From positions 1-50,717 of the forward strand of contig SVLR01000015.1 in the NCBI GenBank assembly GCA_015067785.1: a stretch of 50,717 bases of DNA. The letters are read 5' to 3'. The position numbers and the translations under genes were made by a program. This stretch comes from Oscillospiraceae bacterium. Lineage in GTDB: Bacteria; Bacillota; Clostridia; Oscillospirales; Oscillospiraceae. Below, piece after piece: positions 1 through 7,313 of the stretch. The stretch's first letter is position 1, and the number at the start of each line of letters is the position of its first letter. A model generated the notes under the pieces. The model was not told where the DNA came from and ran no database searches. It saw only the letters and a program-made list of their open reading frames with translations.

Positions 1-418
1 CATAATTACGAGAGGTAGAATTGTAATCGCCATTAACATGGATGGAGGCGTTCGAAAGCTGGAAGGTGCCTTCAATGATATTACCGCTGCGCGTATAGAC
101 GCGAACATTTTCGGTCTCCGCATTGTTAGCATTCATACCGCCGAGGGCTGTCAGGCGAAGTCGACCGTTGCCCTTGACCTCAGCGACCATTGCGCCCAAG
201 GTGTCCGTATGGGCAGCAAGCAAAAGAGCGTTTGTACCCTCGCCGCCCAAATGGACAAGCACACCGCCTTTTTCCGTTCTGCGGACTGAGTAACCAAGCT
301 CGGAAAACTGCTGGAGAAGCCAGATGGTGGCCTTGTCCGTAAATCCGGTAGGGGAGTCGATTGCGAGCAGCTCGGCGGTCTTCTCCCAAGCGAAATTGGC
401 ATATTGCATTGTGATCAT
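1..418 (-). CDS. M42 family metallopeptidase (N-terminal part, truncated by window edge)
   Basis: The minus-strand frame opens at an ATG (418) behind AGGAGGC at 429-434 and stays open to the left edge, so the C-terminal part lies outside the window. The visible 139 residues read MITMQYANFAWEKTAELLA and then IDSPTGFTDKA, the usual opening of M42 (glutamyl aminopeptidase/endoglucanase-like) enzymes. The AAHTDTLGAMV segment contains the first metal-ligand His-x-Asp of the family, and LGGMNANNAETENVRVYTRSG fits the start of the inserted dimerisation domain. M42 enzymes are cytosolic two-metal aminopeptidases that degrade peptides. A second in-frame ATG at 409 is possible but is further from the ribosome site. 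The remaining metal ligands cannot be checked here. Confidence 0.9.
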   Translation of the reverse strand, partial: MITMQYANFAWEKTAELLAIDSPTGFTDKATIWLLQQFSELGYSVRRTEKGGVLVHLGGEGTNALLLAAHTDTLGAMVAEVKGNGRLRLTALGGMNANNAETENVRVYTRSGNIIEGTFQLSNASIHVNGDYNSTSRNY

Positions 419-451
419 TGTTAGCTTGCCTCCTGATGTGTATTTTTAGTT

Positions 452-480
452 ATTATAACATTGCGCATATATAAATTCAA
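452..480 (-). promoter_or_regulatory. Sigma-A type promoter for the M42 peptidase
   Basis: On the minus strand TTGAAT (480-475) and TATAAT (457-452) are separated by 17 bases and lie about 35 bases upstream of the peptidase start. This is a near-consensus housekeeping promoter, divergent from the tRNA-Leu promoter at 528-556. Confidence 0.7.
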
Positions 481-527
481 GCTTAGGTTATTGCAGAAAT
501 GAATTTGCAAATATTGAAAATTTCCTC

Positions 528-556
528 TTGCTATTTTAGGAAAGATGTTGTATACT
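528..556 (+). promoter_or_regulatory. Promoter of tRNA-Leu
   Basis: TTGCTA (528-533) and TATACT (551-556) with a 17-base spacer end 12 bases before the first base of the tRNA. Position and spacing fit a housekeeping promoter. Confidence 0.7.
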
Positions 557-568
557 ACAGTGGTACTT

Positions 569-655
569 GCCGGTGTGTTGGAATTGGTAGACGAAGTGGA
601 CTCAAAATCCACCGGTGGCAACACCGTGCCGGTTCGAGCCCGGCCACCGGCACCA
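569..655 (+). tRNA. tRNA-Leu (anticodon CAA)
   Basis: The acceptor stem is GCCGGTG (569-575) paired with CACCGGC (645-651), followed by discriminator A and an encoded CCA (653-655). The anticodon arm GTGGA/TCCAC holds the loop CTCAAAA, so the anticodon is CAA, which reads the UUG Leu codon. A long variable arm (GGTGGCAACACC) and a T-arm with TTCGAGC give the class II shape expected of tRNA-Leu. The length of 87 nt is normal. It is a single-gene unit with its own promoter and terminator. Confidence 0.95.
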
Positions 656-687
656 AAACCCCATTTGTCAATGACAAATGGGGTTTT
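656..687 (+). terminator. Intrinsic terminator of tRNA-Leu
   Basis: AAACCCCATTTGTC and GACAAATGGGGTTT pair perfectly around an AAT loop and end in TTTT, starting directly after the encoded CCA. Confidence 0.9.
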
Positions 688-764
688 AAGATTATAGCGG
701 TGCTTACGCATGTTCTGTGACTGGTTGCTGCGTTATGCATACTTGGAGCACAGGAAATTTGCTA

Positions 765-793
765 TTGTCATTTCATGCTTTATGGGGTAAAAT
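765..793 (+). promoter_or_regulatory. Promoter of the esterase-acyltransferase gene
   Basis: TTGTCA (765-770) and TAAAAT (788-793), 17 bases apart, lie about 20 bases upstream of the ATG at 815. The AAGGAGGG ribosome site lies between them and the start. Confidence 0.6.
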
Positions 794-814
794 ATAGATG
801 AAGGAGGGCTGAAT

Positions 815-2977
815 ATGGCTTTATCTGCGAAGATTGTCCGCAGTCAGATTGCGATGCTGCAACCACTGCTGCGCAATTGTTCATTGGAAACCATCCGCAA
901 GGGTCAGAAGAAGATCGGTGAGCTGATGAATGCGATACACAGCTCCCGGGTGTTGGTTAAAAAGCACTCCTTTTCTTGCTTTGATGGCGCATGGATCATT
1001 CCACGCGACGAACGGCGGCATGGTGTGATCTTATATCTTCACGGCGGCGGATATGTCTGTGGCGATTTAGAATATGCCAAGGGCTTTGCATCCCGCCTTA
1101 CGGTCGAGTACGGAATACGAACGCTTTGTATTGAATACCGTCTTGCCCCGGAGAACCCCCATCCGGCAGCACTACAGGATGCGCTGGAAGCATACTGCTA
1201 TTTGCTGAAAAAGGGCTACCATCCGGATCAGATCGCCTTGTGCGGTGAAAGCGCAGGGGGCGGCTTAAGCTATGCTTTGTGCCTTCGTCTGCGTGAGGAA
1301 GGTCTGCCGATGCCGGGGGGCATTATTGCTATTTCTCCCTGGACGGATCAGACAATGTCTGGGCCGTCTTATGAAGAGAATAAGCCCAAAGACCCGTCTA
1401 TGACCCGGGAAATTCTGGAGTTTTATGCAGATGCATACACGGATGATCGCCTAAATCCAATGGTATCTCCTTTGTTTGCTGACCTGTGCGCAATGCCACC
1501 GTCTATTATCTTTGTTGGCGATGATGAAATTATGAAAAGTGACAGTGAGGAGCTCCATAAGCGTCTTATGCATGCTGGATGCCACAGCGAGTTGATCGTT
1601 GCGCCGGAGCGCTGGCACGGTTATCTCCTCTATGGACTTTCCGAGGACGAAAACGATTTTGCACAGATCAGCCGTTTCCTGAATAAGTATATTGCAAAGG
1701 AGAACAAGCTGCGTTGGACACCGCTGGATAATGCCGCTAAAATATATCCTGCAGTTCGCACGAAAAACTGGAGTAATGTCTTTAGACTCTCGGCAACGCT
1801 CAAAGAGAATGTAGATGTGCCCGTTCTGCAATCTGCTTTAGATGTGACTGTCCGCCGTTTCCCACTTCTTTGTGCTCGATTGCGCAAGGGTGTATTTTGG
1901 TATTATCTGCAACAGCTCCAACAAGCGCCGCCGATCCGTGAGGAGAACAGCTACCCTTTGGATGGAATGTCTGCTGATGAGATGCGAAAATGCGCATTCC
2001 GTGTAATCGTCTACAAAAGGCGTATTGCTGTTGAGATGTTCCACTCTCTGACGGATGGCTCAGGTGGTCTTGTTTTCTTGAAAACTCTGGTTGCAGAGTA
2101 TATCCAGCAGAAGTACGGAACGGCAATTACCCCGACAGATGGCGTTCTCGGCAGACTTGAGGAGCCGGCAGAAGCTGAGATAGAGGATTGTTTCCAAAAG
2201 TATGCCGGTCATGTTACCGCCAGCCGTAAAGGTACGGACGCTTGGCAGGTCCGTGGAACACCTGAGAAGGACGACTATATTCATATTACCTGCTTACGTC
2301 TCCGGACCGCACAGCTTGTACAGACAGCAAAGGCGCATAATGTAACGGTGACCACATTTATCGGTGCTGCGATGATGGATGCGTTGCAGAATATGCAGGC
2401 GCAGTATATTCCTAATGCGATGCAGCGCAAGGCGATCAAGGTCCAACTCCCGGTGAATTTGCGAAATCTCTTCCCCAGTAATACACTTCGAAACTTTGCG
2501 CTCTATACTACTCCGGAGATCGATCCGCGGCTTGGGCATTATTCCTTCCGTGAGCTATGTGATGTTGTCCGTAGCACGATGGTGTTGGAGGTGAACCCTA
2601 AGTTTATGAGTAGCATGATCGCCACTAATGTCAGCGCTGAGCGTTTGCTTGCCATTCGAATGGTACCACTATTTATCAAGAACCTGATTATGAAAATGGT
2701 ATTTGACTCTGTTGGTGAGCGTAAATCCTGCTTGAGCGTATCCAATCTTGGTCTCGTAAAGCTTCCTGAAGAAATGAAGCCTTATGTGGATCGCTTCGAT
2801 TTTATTCTTGGAGTCCAATCCTCAGCACCTTATAACTGCGGTGTGATCTCCTACGGTGACACTACCTGCATCAATTTTATCCGCAACATTCAGGAGTCGC
2901 AACTTGAGTACCATTTTTTCAAGGTACTTCAAGGGCTTGGTCTGGATGTTGAGGTCGAAAGCAATTCTCCCCAATAG
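815..2977 (+). CDS. Fused alpha/beta-hydrolase (HSL-type esterase) and condensation/alcohol acyltransferase-like protein
   Basis: The 720-residue product begins behind AAGGAGGGCTGAAT. Residues about 50-295 are a hormone-sensitive-lipase-type alpha/beta hydrolase: LHGGGYVCGD is the oxyanion-hole HGGG motif, CGESAGGG the nucleophile elbow, DDEIMKSD carries the likely acid and ERWHGYLLY the catalytic His. Residues about 300-715 resemble the CoA-dependent acyltransferase/condensation superfamily: VEMFHSLTDGSGG is a variant of HHxxxDG, with the first His replaced by Phe. No signal peptide is visible, so it is probably cytosolic. The next gene starts 13 bases downstream and is presumably co-transcribed. 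The two halves suggest hydrolysis and transfer of an acyl group within one polypeptide, perhaps on a lipid or alcohol substrate. The substrate cannot be read from the sequence. Confidence 0.85.
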   Translation: MALSAKIVRSQIAMLQPLLRNCSLETIRKGQKKIGELMNAIHSSRVLVKKHSFSCFDGAWIIPRDERRHGVILYLHGGGYVCGDLEYAKGFASRLTVEYGIRTLCIEYRLAPENPHPAALQDALEAYCYLLKKGYHPDQIALCGESAGGGLSYALCLRLREEGLPMPGGIIAISPWTDQTMSGPSYEENKPKDPSMTREILEFYADAYTDDRLNPMVSPLFADLCAMPPSIIFVGDDEIMKSDSEELHKRLMHAGCHSELIVAPERWHGYLLYGLSEDENDFAQISRFLNKYIAKENKLRWTPLDNAAKIYPAVRTKNWSNVFRLSATLKENVDVPVLQSALDVTVRRFPLLCARLRKGVFWYYLQQLQQAPPIREENSYPLDGMSADEMRKCAFRVIVYKRRIAVEMFHSLTDGSGGLVFLKTLVAEYIQQKYGTAITPTDGVLGRLEEPAEAEIEDCFQKYAGHVTASRKGTDAWQVRGTPEKDDYIHITCLRLRTAQLVQTAKAHNVTVTTFIGAAMMDALQNMQAQYIPNAMQRKAIKVQLPVNLRNLFPSNTLRNFALYTTPEIDPRLGHYSFRELCDVVRSTMVLEVNPKFMSSMIATNVSAERLLAIRMVPLFIKNLIMKMVFDSVGERKSCLSVSNLGLVKLPEEMKPYVDRFDFILGVQSSAPYNCGVISYGDTTCINFIRNIQESQLEYHFFKVLQGLGLDVEVESNSPQ

Positions 2978-2990
2978 AAAGGAGATAACT

Positions 2991-3686
2991 ATGTACTGTG
3001 TAAATTGCGGCGTAAAGCTGGCGGATACAGAAAAGACCTGTCCGCTGTGCGGTGTGGTTGCCTATCACCCGGAGCTGACCCGTGCGGACGCCGAGCCTCT
3101 GTATCCCAACCAAAAATATCCTGAGCCTCGCGTTAACCCGATGGGCGCGAAAATTATAGTCACGACGCTGTTTATCATTCCCTTACTGATCACGCTATTG
3201 TGTGACTTTCAAATTAATGATCGTGTTACTTGGTCCGGCTATGTGATTGGAGGTCTCATTGTCGGTTATGTGATGTGTGTACTTCCGTGGTGGTTTCATA
3301 AGCCCAATCCTGTAATATTTGTGCCCTGCGATTTTGCGGCAATTGGGCTGTATCTGCTGTATATCAGCCTTTATACAAAAGGATACTGGTTTCTTAGCTT
3401 TGCGTTTCCGGTAACAGGTGGTGTTGCACTTATCGTAACGGCAATCGTTGTTCTTTTGCGCTATCTTCCCAAGGCTGCACTTTATATTTTTGGCGGTGCG
3501 AGTATTGCACTCGGCATATTTATTCCGTTAGTAGAATTCCTTTCATACATCACTTTTGAAAGCATACATTTTCTCGGGTGGTCCTTCTATCCGATGATCG
3601 TGCTGGTTCTCCTTGGCGGTATGCTGATCTTTCTTGCCATCTGTCGTCCTGCCCGGGAATCTATGGAACGGAGATTTTTCCTGTGA
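2991..3686 (+). CDS. Zinc-ribbon polytopic membrane protein (DUF6320-like)
   Basis: The start at 2991 is chosen over upstream in-frame codons because AAAGGAGATAACT precedes it exactly and the product then begins MYCVNCGVKL, a zinc ribbon with CxxC...CxxC (CVNC, CPLC) within the first 25 residues. Five or six hydrophobic segments follow from about residue 55, so this is an integral membrane protein of 231 aa with a cytosolic N-terminal metal site. It follows the esterase-acyltransferase fusion by 13 bases and overlaps the next gene by four. I believe such proteins are annotated as DUF6320 in gut Firmicutes next to acyltransferases, but that is memory rather than a search result. A role as partner or sensor for the neighbouring enzyme is inference; its biochemical function is unknown. 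Confidence 0.8.
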   Translation: MYCVNCGVKLADTEKTCPLCGVVAYHPELTRADAEPLYPNQKYPEPRVNPMGAKIIVTTLFIIPLLITLLCDFQINDRVTWSGYVIGGLIVGYVMCVLPWWFHKPNPVIFVPCDFAAIGLYLLYISLYTKGYWFLSFAFPVTGGVALIVTAIVVLLRYLPKAALYIFGGASIALGIFIPLVEFLSYITFESIHFLGWSFYPMIVLVLLGGMLIFLAICRPARESMERRFFL

Positions 3687-4300
3687 TCGATATTTTATAT
3701 GAGGATCGGGATATTGTAGTCTGCATAAAGCCGATAGGAATGGACGCAGAGCACGAGCTGCCACAAGAATTGGGTGGTGAGATATTCACTGTACACCGTT
3801 TAGATAAAGGTGTAGGTGGAGTGATGGTCTACGCGAAGAACAAAGCTGCAGCAGCAGATCTGTCCAGACAGATACAAGCCGGTGAGATGATAAAGGAATA
3901 TGTTGCGTTGGTAGAAGGCTGTCCGCAGGAAAGCGGAGATTGGGAAGATCTGCTTTTTAAGGATAGCCGCAAGAATAAGGTTTATGTGGTAAACCGAAAG
4001 CGTACAGGTGTAAAAGCTGCAAGACTTACATACCGGCGATTGAGCGAAGGGGAGAGAAGTTTGGTTTGTGTGCGGCTCTATACCGGACGCAGTCACCAGA
4101 TCCGTGTCCAGTTCAGCTCCCGCGGTTTCCCCTTGGTGGGTGACCACAAGTACGGCTCTCGGGGACCTGAGAAGGAGATTATGTTATTTTCCTGCTATCT
4201 TCGCTTTTCGGTTCACGGCAGTCCAATGTCTTATTCTGCATTTCCGAGCTGGGCAGAGAATTTTGCAAAAACAGCAAGAATATTTGAAAATAGGTATTGA
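3683..4300 (+). CDS. RluA-family RNA pseudouridine synthase
   Basis: A GTG start at 3683 overlaps the previous stop codon and has CGGAG about nine bases upstream; the frame then begins ILYEDRDIVVCIKP, the canonical opening of RluA-type synthases. HRLDKGVGGVMVYAK is the catalytic motif, with the essential Asp in HRLD; the usual TSG is GGV here. LYTGRSHQIRVQF and GDHKYG are the later conserved segments. At 205 aa it lacks an N-terminal S4 domain, like the shorter members of the family. It converts uridine to pseudouridine in rRNA or tRNA; the target site is not predictable. Its TGA stop lies inside the -35 box of the downstream tRNA-Thr promoter. Confidence 0.9.
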   Translation: MIDILYEDRDIVVCIKPIGMDAEHELPQELGGEIFTVHRLDKGVGGVMVYAKNKAAAADLSRQIQAGEMIKEYVALVEGCPQESGDWEDLLFKDSRKNKVYVVNRKRTGVKAARLTYRRLSEGERSLVCVRLYTGRSHQIRVQFSSRGFPLVGDHKYGSRGPEKEIMLFSCYLRFSVHGSPMSYSAFPSWAENFAKTARIFENRY

Positions 4301-4325
4301 CATTTTCCGCACGCTGCGATATAAT
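4297..4325 (+). promoter_or_regulatory. Consensus promoter of tRNA-Thr
   Basis: A perfect TTGACA (4297-4302) and a perfect TATAAT (4320-4325) are 17 bases apart. The -35 hexamer contains the stop codon of the preceding pseudouridine synthase. This is the strongest-looking promoter in the window, as expected for a tRNA. Confidence 0.85.
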
Positions 4326-4345
4326 AGCGAAGCTGTGTGCGAAAT

Positions 4346-4421
<76 letters not shown>

Positions 4422-4424
4422 AAG

Positions 4425-4458
4425 AATCAGTCGTCCCATCCGGGGCGGCTGATTTTTT
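4425..4458 (+). terminator. Intrinsic terminator of tRNA-Thr
   Basis: A 13-bp stem (4425-4437 with 4442-4454, AATCAGTCGTCCC against GGGGCGGCTGATT with G-U pairs) encloses ATCC and runs into TTTTTT. Confidence 0.9.
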
Positions 4459-4470
4459 GTTGCTTTTATC

Positions 4471-4516
4471 TTGAACTGGCGACCTCATCCATTAAAATCC
4501 GCCAGTTCAAATTTGG
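4471..4516 (+). repeat. tRNA-Thr-derived fragments: one inverted, one direct
   Basis: Bases 4471-4490 are the exact reverse complement, 20 of 20, of tRNA-Thr bases 4384-4403 (anticodon 3' stem to T-loop). Bases 4500-4516 repeat tRNA bases 4393-4409 in direct orientation with one mismatch (the T-arm, CGCCAGTTCAAAT then C to T then TGG). The two fragments are inverted relative to each other and could form a hairpin with an 11-bp stem. They lie outside the functional tRNA and behind its terminator. Integration or recombination at the tRNA 3' end, a common attachment site for mobile elements, would leave such a scar, but no integrase gene is present. Confidence 0.8.
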
Positions 4517-4646
4517 GGAGCGTCCCGACCGCTACCGGTGGCAGAGGGAGGGAGAGGAGCGAGTGGCAGTGGTCGGCGAGGGACGAAGGTACACCGACAC
4601 CGAGGACATTCGACGGGTACCACAACAGGAATACAGCTCCCCCAAA
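4512..4646. repeat. GC-rich structured element with terminal inverted repeats, no coding content
   Basis: TTTGGGGAGC (4512-4521) at the left end and GCTCCCCCAAA (4636-4646) at the right end are inverted repeats. Inside, CGTCCC (4521-4526) pairs with GGGACG (4580-4585) and GACCGCT (4527-4533) with AGTGGTC (4568-4574), enclosing a purine-rich GGGAGGGAGAGGAGCGAG loop. The composition is clearly more G-rich than the AT-rich flanks. The frames across it have neither a ribosome site nor a plausible protein. It could be a miniature repeat element, a cis-acting RNA or a non-coding RNA. The 358-base interval between tRNA-Thr and the gene at 4779 contains this, the tRNA fragments, two terminators and a promoter. 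Confidence 0.6.
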
Positions 4647-4647
4647 A

Positions 4648-4674
4648 AGCATCCCAACCGGGATAGCTGTTTTT
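4648..4674 (+). terminator. Terminator-like hairpin at the end of the GC-rich element
   Basis: ATCCC-AACC-GGGAT (4651-4664), extended by AGC/GCT with one bulged A, is followed by TGTTTTTG. It would end any transcript of the structured element and separates it from the next gene. Confidence 0.6.
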
Positions 4675-4703
4675 GTTTCTGGAATTATCTACCTTAATAA
4701 CTA

Positions 4704-4732
4704 TTGCAATTTATATCCTGTTATGATATATT
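4704..4732 (+). promoter_or_regulatory. Promoter of the small secreted/membrane protein
   Basis: TTGCAA (4704-4709) and TATATT (4727-4732), spaced 17 bases, lie about 46 bases upstream of the ATG at 4779. Confidence 0.55.
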
Positions 4733-4778
4733 GAAATCAGCAAAGCGTTAATTTGCAATATGGAAGGAGATATTACAT

Positions 4779-5126
4779 ATGAAAAATAGAATGCTAATTA
4801 TGTTCTTGATCGTTTCATTACTGCTGGCTATGTTTGTTTATGTTGGCCCCACAACGGTGTATGCCGAAACGGGTGATACAGAAGCAACAGAGCCGTCATC
4901 CGAGACCCTTGGAGATACTCTTCAGGATAATGAGGCTATTTTTGGTTTTGAGGATGCAGAGTATCTTAATGGTCCTCTCGGAAAAATACTTGCAGGATTG
5001 TTATTTGTATTCGCAGCCGTTATCAACGCCATCGGTGCTGTGATTGGCACTGTGATTACCCTTATTCTCGGCATTGGCGCATTTCTGTGGGGTATCGTTG
5101 AGTTCTTTGTTGGACTGTTCCAGTAA
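4779..5126 (+). CDS. Small secreted or membrane-anchored protein of unknown function
   Basis: The start at 4779 follows GGAAGGAGATATTACAT. The 115-aa product has an N-terminal signal-like segment (positive NR, then a hydrophobic run to about residue 24, VYAE as a possible cleavage site), an acidic Thr/Ser/Glu-rich middle (residues 30-60) and a long hydrophobic Ala/Ile/Gly-rich C-terminal half (about 65-114) that could span the membrane once or twice. I recognise no family. It has its own promoter and shares a bidirectional terminator with the convergent exporter gene. The bulky hydrophobic tail with Gly spacing also resembles small pore-like or bacteriocin-like peptides, but no processing or immunity genes accompany it. 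Confidence 0.75.
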   Translation: MKNRMLIMFLIVSLLLAMFVYVGPTTVYAETGDTEATEPSSETLGDTLQDNEAIFGFEDAEYLNGPLGKILAGLLFVFAAVINAIGAVIGTVITLILGIGAFLWGIVEFFVGLFQ

Positions 5127-5136
5127 ATTATATACG

Positions 5137-5167
5137 AAAAGCCGTCTCCGGTTGGGAGACGGCTTTT
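5137..5167. terminator. Bidirectional terminator between convergent genes
   Basis: AAAAGCCGTCTCC (5137-5149) pairs perfectly with GGAGACGGCTTTT (5155-5167). The A-run on one side and T-run on the other allow use from both strands. Confidence 0.9.
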
Positions 5168-5171
5168 ACAG

Positions 5172-6392
5172 TCATTTATGTCGCATCTGTCTCCAGACGG
5201 TTGTGCCGCGGACAATGGTGGATACGGTTAGAATTCCAATTGCCATCAGACCGGCAACGGAAATGGTTTCTGCGCCCTTTGCCATAAAGCCAGCCATATT
5301 GCCGTCAGCGAGGTAGCTGGTGGTGTAGTAGATTCCCGCACCGGGAAGAAGGGGAAAGATGGAAATCACCAGATATGTGATTGCCGGGAAATGGCGGATC
5401 CGCGCCATAGCCTCAGAATAAAAAGCAGCAAAAATTGTGCCAAATAAATAGCCAACTACAGGATCTGTCAAGTGCACAGCGAACAGATAAGCACCCCACG
5501 AAAGTGTACCACCTAAGGCGCAAACCAGCGTACCGATGCCGTGGATATTAAACAGAATGCAGAAACCAAGACAGCCGATAAATGCAGCAGCGCATTGCAC
5601 AATAGGTCCATAATTTTGCGCGTTGATATCAGGTTGCGTTCCGACCAATGAAAAGCTTAGAGACCGTGCAACGCCGGTTCCCAGGCCGATGGCTACTGCA
5701 ATTAAGATCACCTGCACAAGGCGGTTAATCCCGGAGTTAATATCCCCAAAAATTATGTCACGAATTGCGTTGATAAACAGCAGTCCTGGCACAAGCATCA
5801 TAAGTGCAGCAACGATGGCGGCATCTGCATTGATACCGAGGTATCCAAGCAGATAGGCGCATAACGCCATAGAGAAGGCCGTTACCATCGTAGCAAAGAA
5901 ATTATTAATATGCAGTTTTGAAGAGAGATGGCTGATTAGGCCAACCACAAGGCCACAGAGAGCAGCGACAAGAGAGTCCAAAGCCGTGCCGCCGAAGAAC
6001 AGACAGAACCCGATGGAAGCAACGATATTTCCGACAAGGAACATAGGCAGTCGGTAACACCTGCGGCGCGCTGCGGTCTCTTGCAGCCATTTCGTGGCAA
6101 TCTCAGGGTTGGGCTTCTCAGAGCAGATACGGCGGCTGAGATTGCTGTAGAGCTCCACGGTATCCATATCATTGCCGTGGAAACCAATACGGCGAAGGCG
6201 GGTGATGCTCTCGCCGCCTGGCGTTGTAACGGTTGCCGTCATACTGTTTGGAATTGCGAATACTTCAGCTCTCGCGCCATAAGCAGCCATAATGCGATGG
6301 ATGCTTTCTTCAATACGGTAGGTTTCAGCGCCGCTCATAGCAAGCTGATAACCGATTTCCATTGCAGTGTCAAAAACAAGTGAATAGTCCAT
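5172..6392 (-). CDS. ThrE-like threonine/serine exporter family protein (both halves fused)
   Basis: A 406-aa membrane protein starting at 6392 behind AGAGGTCTTACT. The N-terminal region (about 1-110) holds the conserved cytosolic stretch of the ThrE family (SGAETYRIEESIHRIM, NSMTATVTTPGG), followed by about ten transmembrane segments. Both the long (PF06738-type) and the short C-terminal (PF12821-type) halves, often separate genes in Firmicutes, are fused here. Members export threonine/serine or small dicarboxylates such as succinate; the substrate is uncertain. It is the third gene of a minus-strand set (HxlR regulator, DegV, exporter), separated from degV by 50 bases containing a hairpin, so its expression may be partly independent. 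Confidence 0.85.
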   Translation of the reverse strand: MDYSLVFDTAMEIGYQLAMSGAETYRIEESIHRIMAAYGARAEVFAIPNSMTATVTTPGGESITRLRRIGFHGNDMDTVELYSNLSRRICSEKPNPEIATKWLQETAARRRCYRLPMFLVGNIVASIGFCLFFGGTALDSLVAALCGLVVGLISHLSSKLHINNFFATMVTAFSMALCAYLLGYLGINADAAIVAALMMLVPGLLFINAIRDIIFGDINSGINRLVQVILIAVAIGLGTGVARSLSFSLVGTQPDINAQNYGPIVQCAAAFIGCLGFCILFNIHGIGTLVCALGGTLSWGAYLFAVHLTDPVVGYLFGTIFAAFYSEAMARIRHFPAITYLVISIFPLLPGAGIYYTTSYLADGNMAGFMAKGAETISVAGLMAIGILTVSTIVRGTTVWRQMRHK

Positions 6393-6412
6393 AGTAAGAC
6401 CTCTTTAGATGA

Positions 6413-6439
6413 ATAATCGCCGGAAGACCCGGCGATTAT
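6413..6439 (-). terminator. Hairpin between degV and the exporter gene
   Basis: An 11-bp perfect stem ATAATCGCCGG/CCGGCGATTAT with a 5-base loop lies in the 50-base intergenic gap. The downstream run (ATTATTC on the minus strand) is only weakly T-rich, so it may attenuate transcription or stabilise the 3' end rather than stop transcription fully. Confidence 0.5.
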
Positions 6440-6442
6440 ATG

Positions 6443-7285
6443 TTATTTCCGAATAAAAAGCACACCTAATGTGCTGGGTCCGCAGTGGCAGGAAATGGTA
6501 CAGCCTGCCTCTGTCCAGTAGATGTTCTCGAAATCAGCGTGTTCCTTGACTGCGTCCTTGACTGCCTCCAGACACTCGTCAGTTACAGGTGTTCTTGTAA
6601 CAAAGAGATGGTCACGGTTCAGATCGTCGCGGTTAGCCAAGCGGTCTTTTACATAGGTAGCGAGACACTTGCTGAAGCTGCCGCGGTATTTTTTTACTAC
6701 GGCCATCTTGCCGTCCTTGACCTCAATGCAGGGCTTCAAACCAAGCAGGTTTGCACCCAATGCAGCAACAGAGGAGCAACGGCCGCCCTTGACCATATAT
6801 TCCAGTCTGTCCAGCAGGAAGCTGGCTTCTACCTTGGGGATGATCTCGTCCAGCTTTTCTATCAGCTCATCTAAGGACTGGCAAGTCTGCGCCAGCTCGC
6901 AGGCACGGAGTACAACAAGACCCTGACCGGTGGAGAGGTTCTTGGAGTCAACAACGCGAACATTATCGAATTCCTCCGCTGCCAGTCGGGCGTTTTGATA
7001 GCAGGAGGAGAAGCCGGAGCTGATATTGATATGCACGACACCGTCATATTGGCCCGCATATTGACTGAATATATCGGTATACTCTTCAATGTTCAGCGCT
7101 GCAGTGGAGCAGAGGCTGCCGCCGCCAGCCACATGGGCGAAGATGTCTGCGGTAGTAATATCCACACAATCGCGGTAATTCTGCCCGTCCTTGATAACGG
7201 TCAGAGGCACAATAGTAATGTCGTATTTCTCAACAAGTTCCTTGGAAAGGTCGCAGGTGCTATCGGAAATAATCTTAATTTTCAT
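6443..7285 (-). CDS. DegV family fatty-acid-binding protein
   Basis: The start at 7285 is chosen because AGAGGAGAAAGAT precedes it; the product then begins MKIKIISDSTCDLSKEL, the standard DegV opening with the DSTCDL motif. At 280 aa it has normal length. SSGFSSCYQNARLAAEE, DSKNLSTGQGLVV and LDRLEYMVKGGRC are the conserved segments lining the lipid pocket. DegV/FakB proteins bind a fatty acid and present it to the kinase FakA for phosphorylation; no fakA is in the window. The position behind an HxlR-type regulator (28-base gap) suggests co-transcription. Which lipid is bound cannot be told. Confidence 0.9.
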   Translation of the reverse strand: MKIKIISDSTCDLSKELVEKYDITIVPLTVIKDGQNYRDCVDITTADIFAHVAGGGSLCSTAALNIEEYTDIFSQYAGQYDGVVHINISSGFSSCYQNARLAAEEFDNVRVVDSKNLSTGQGLVVLRACELAQTCQSLDELIEKLDEIIPKVEASFLLDRLEYMVKGGRCSSVAALGANLLGLKPCIEVKDGKMAVVKKYRGSFSKCLATYVKDRLANRDDLNRDHLFVTRTPVTDECLEAVKDAVKEHADFENIYWTEAGCTISCHCGPSTLGVLFIRK

Positions 7286-7313
7286 ATCTTTCTCCTCTAT
7301 AAATTTAGAAGTT

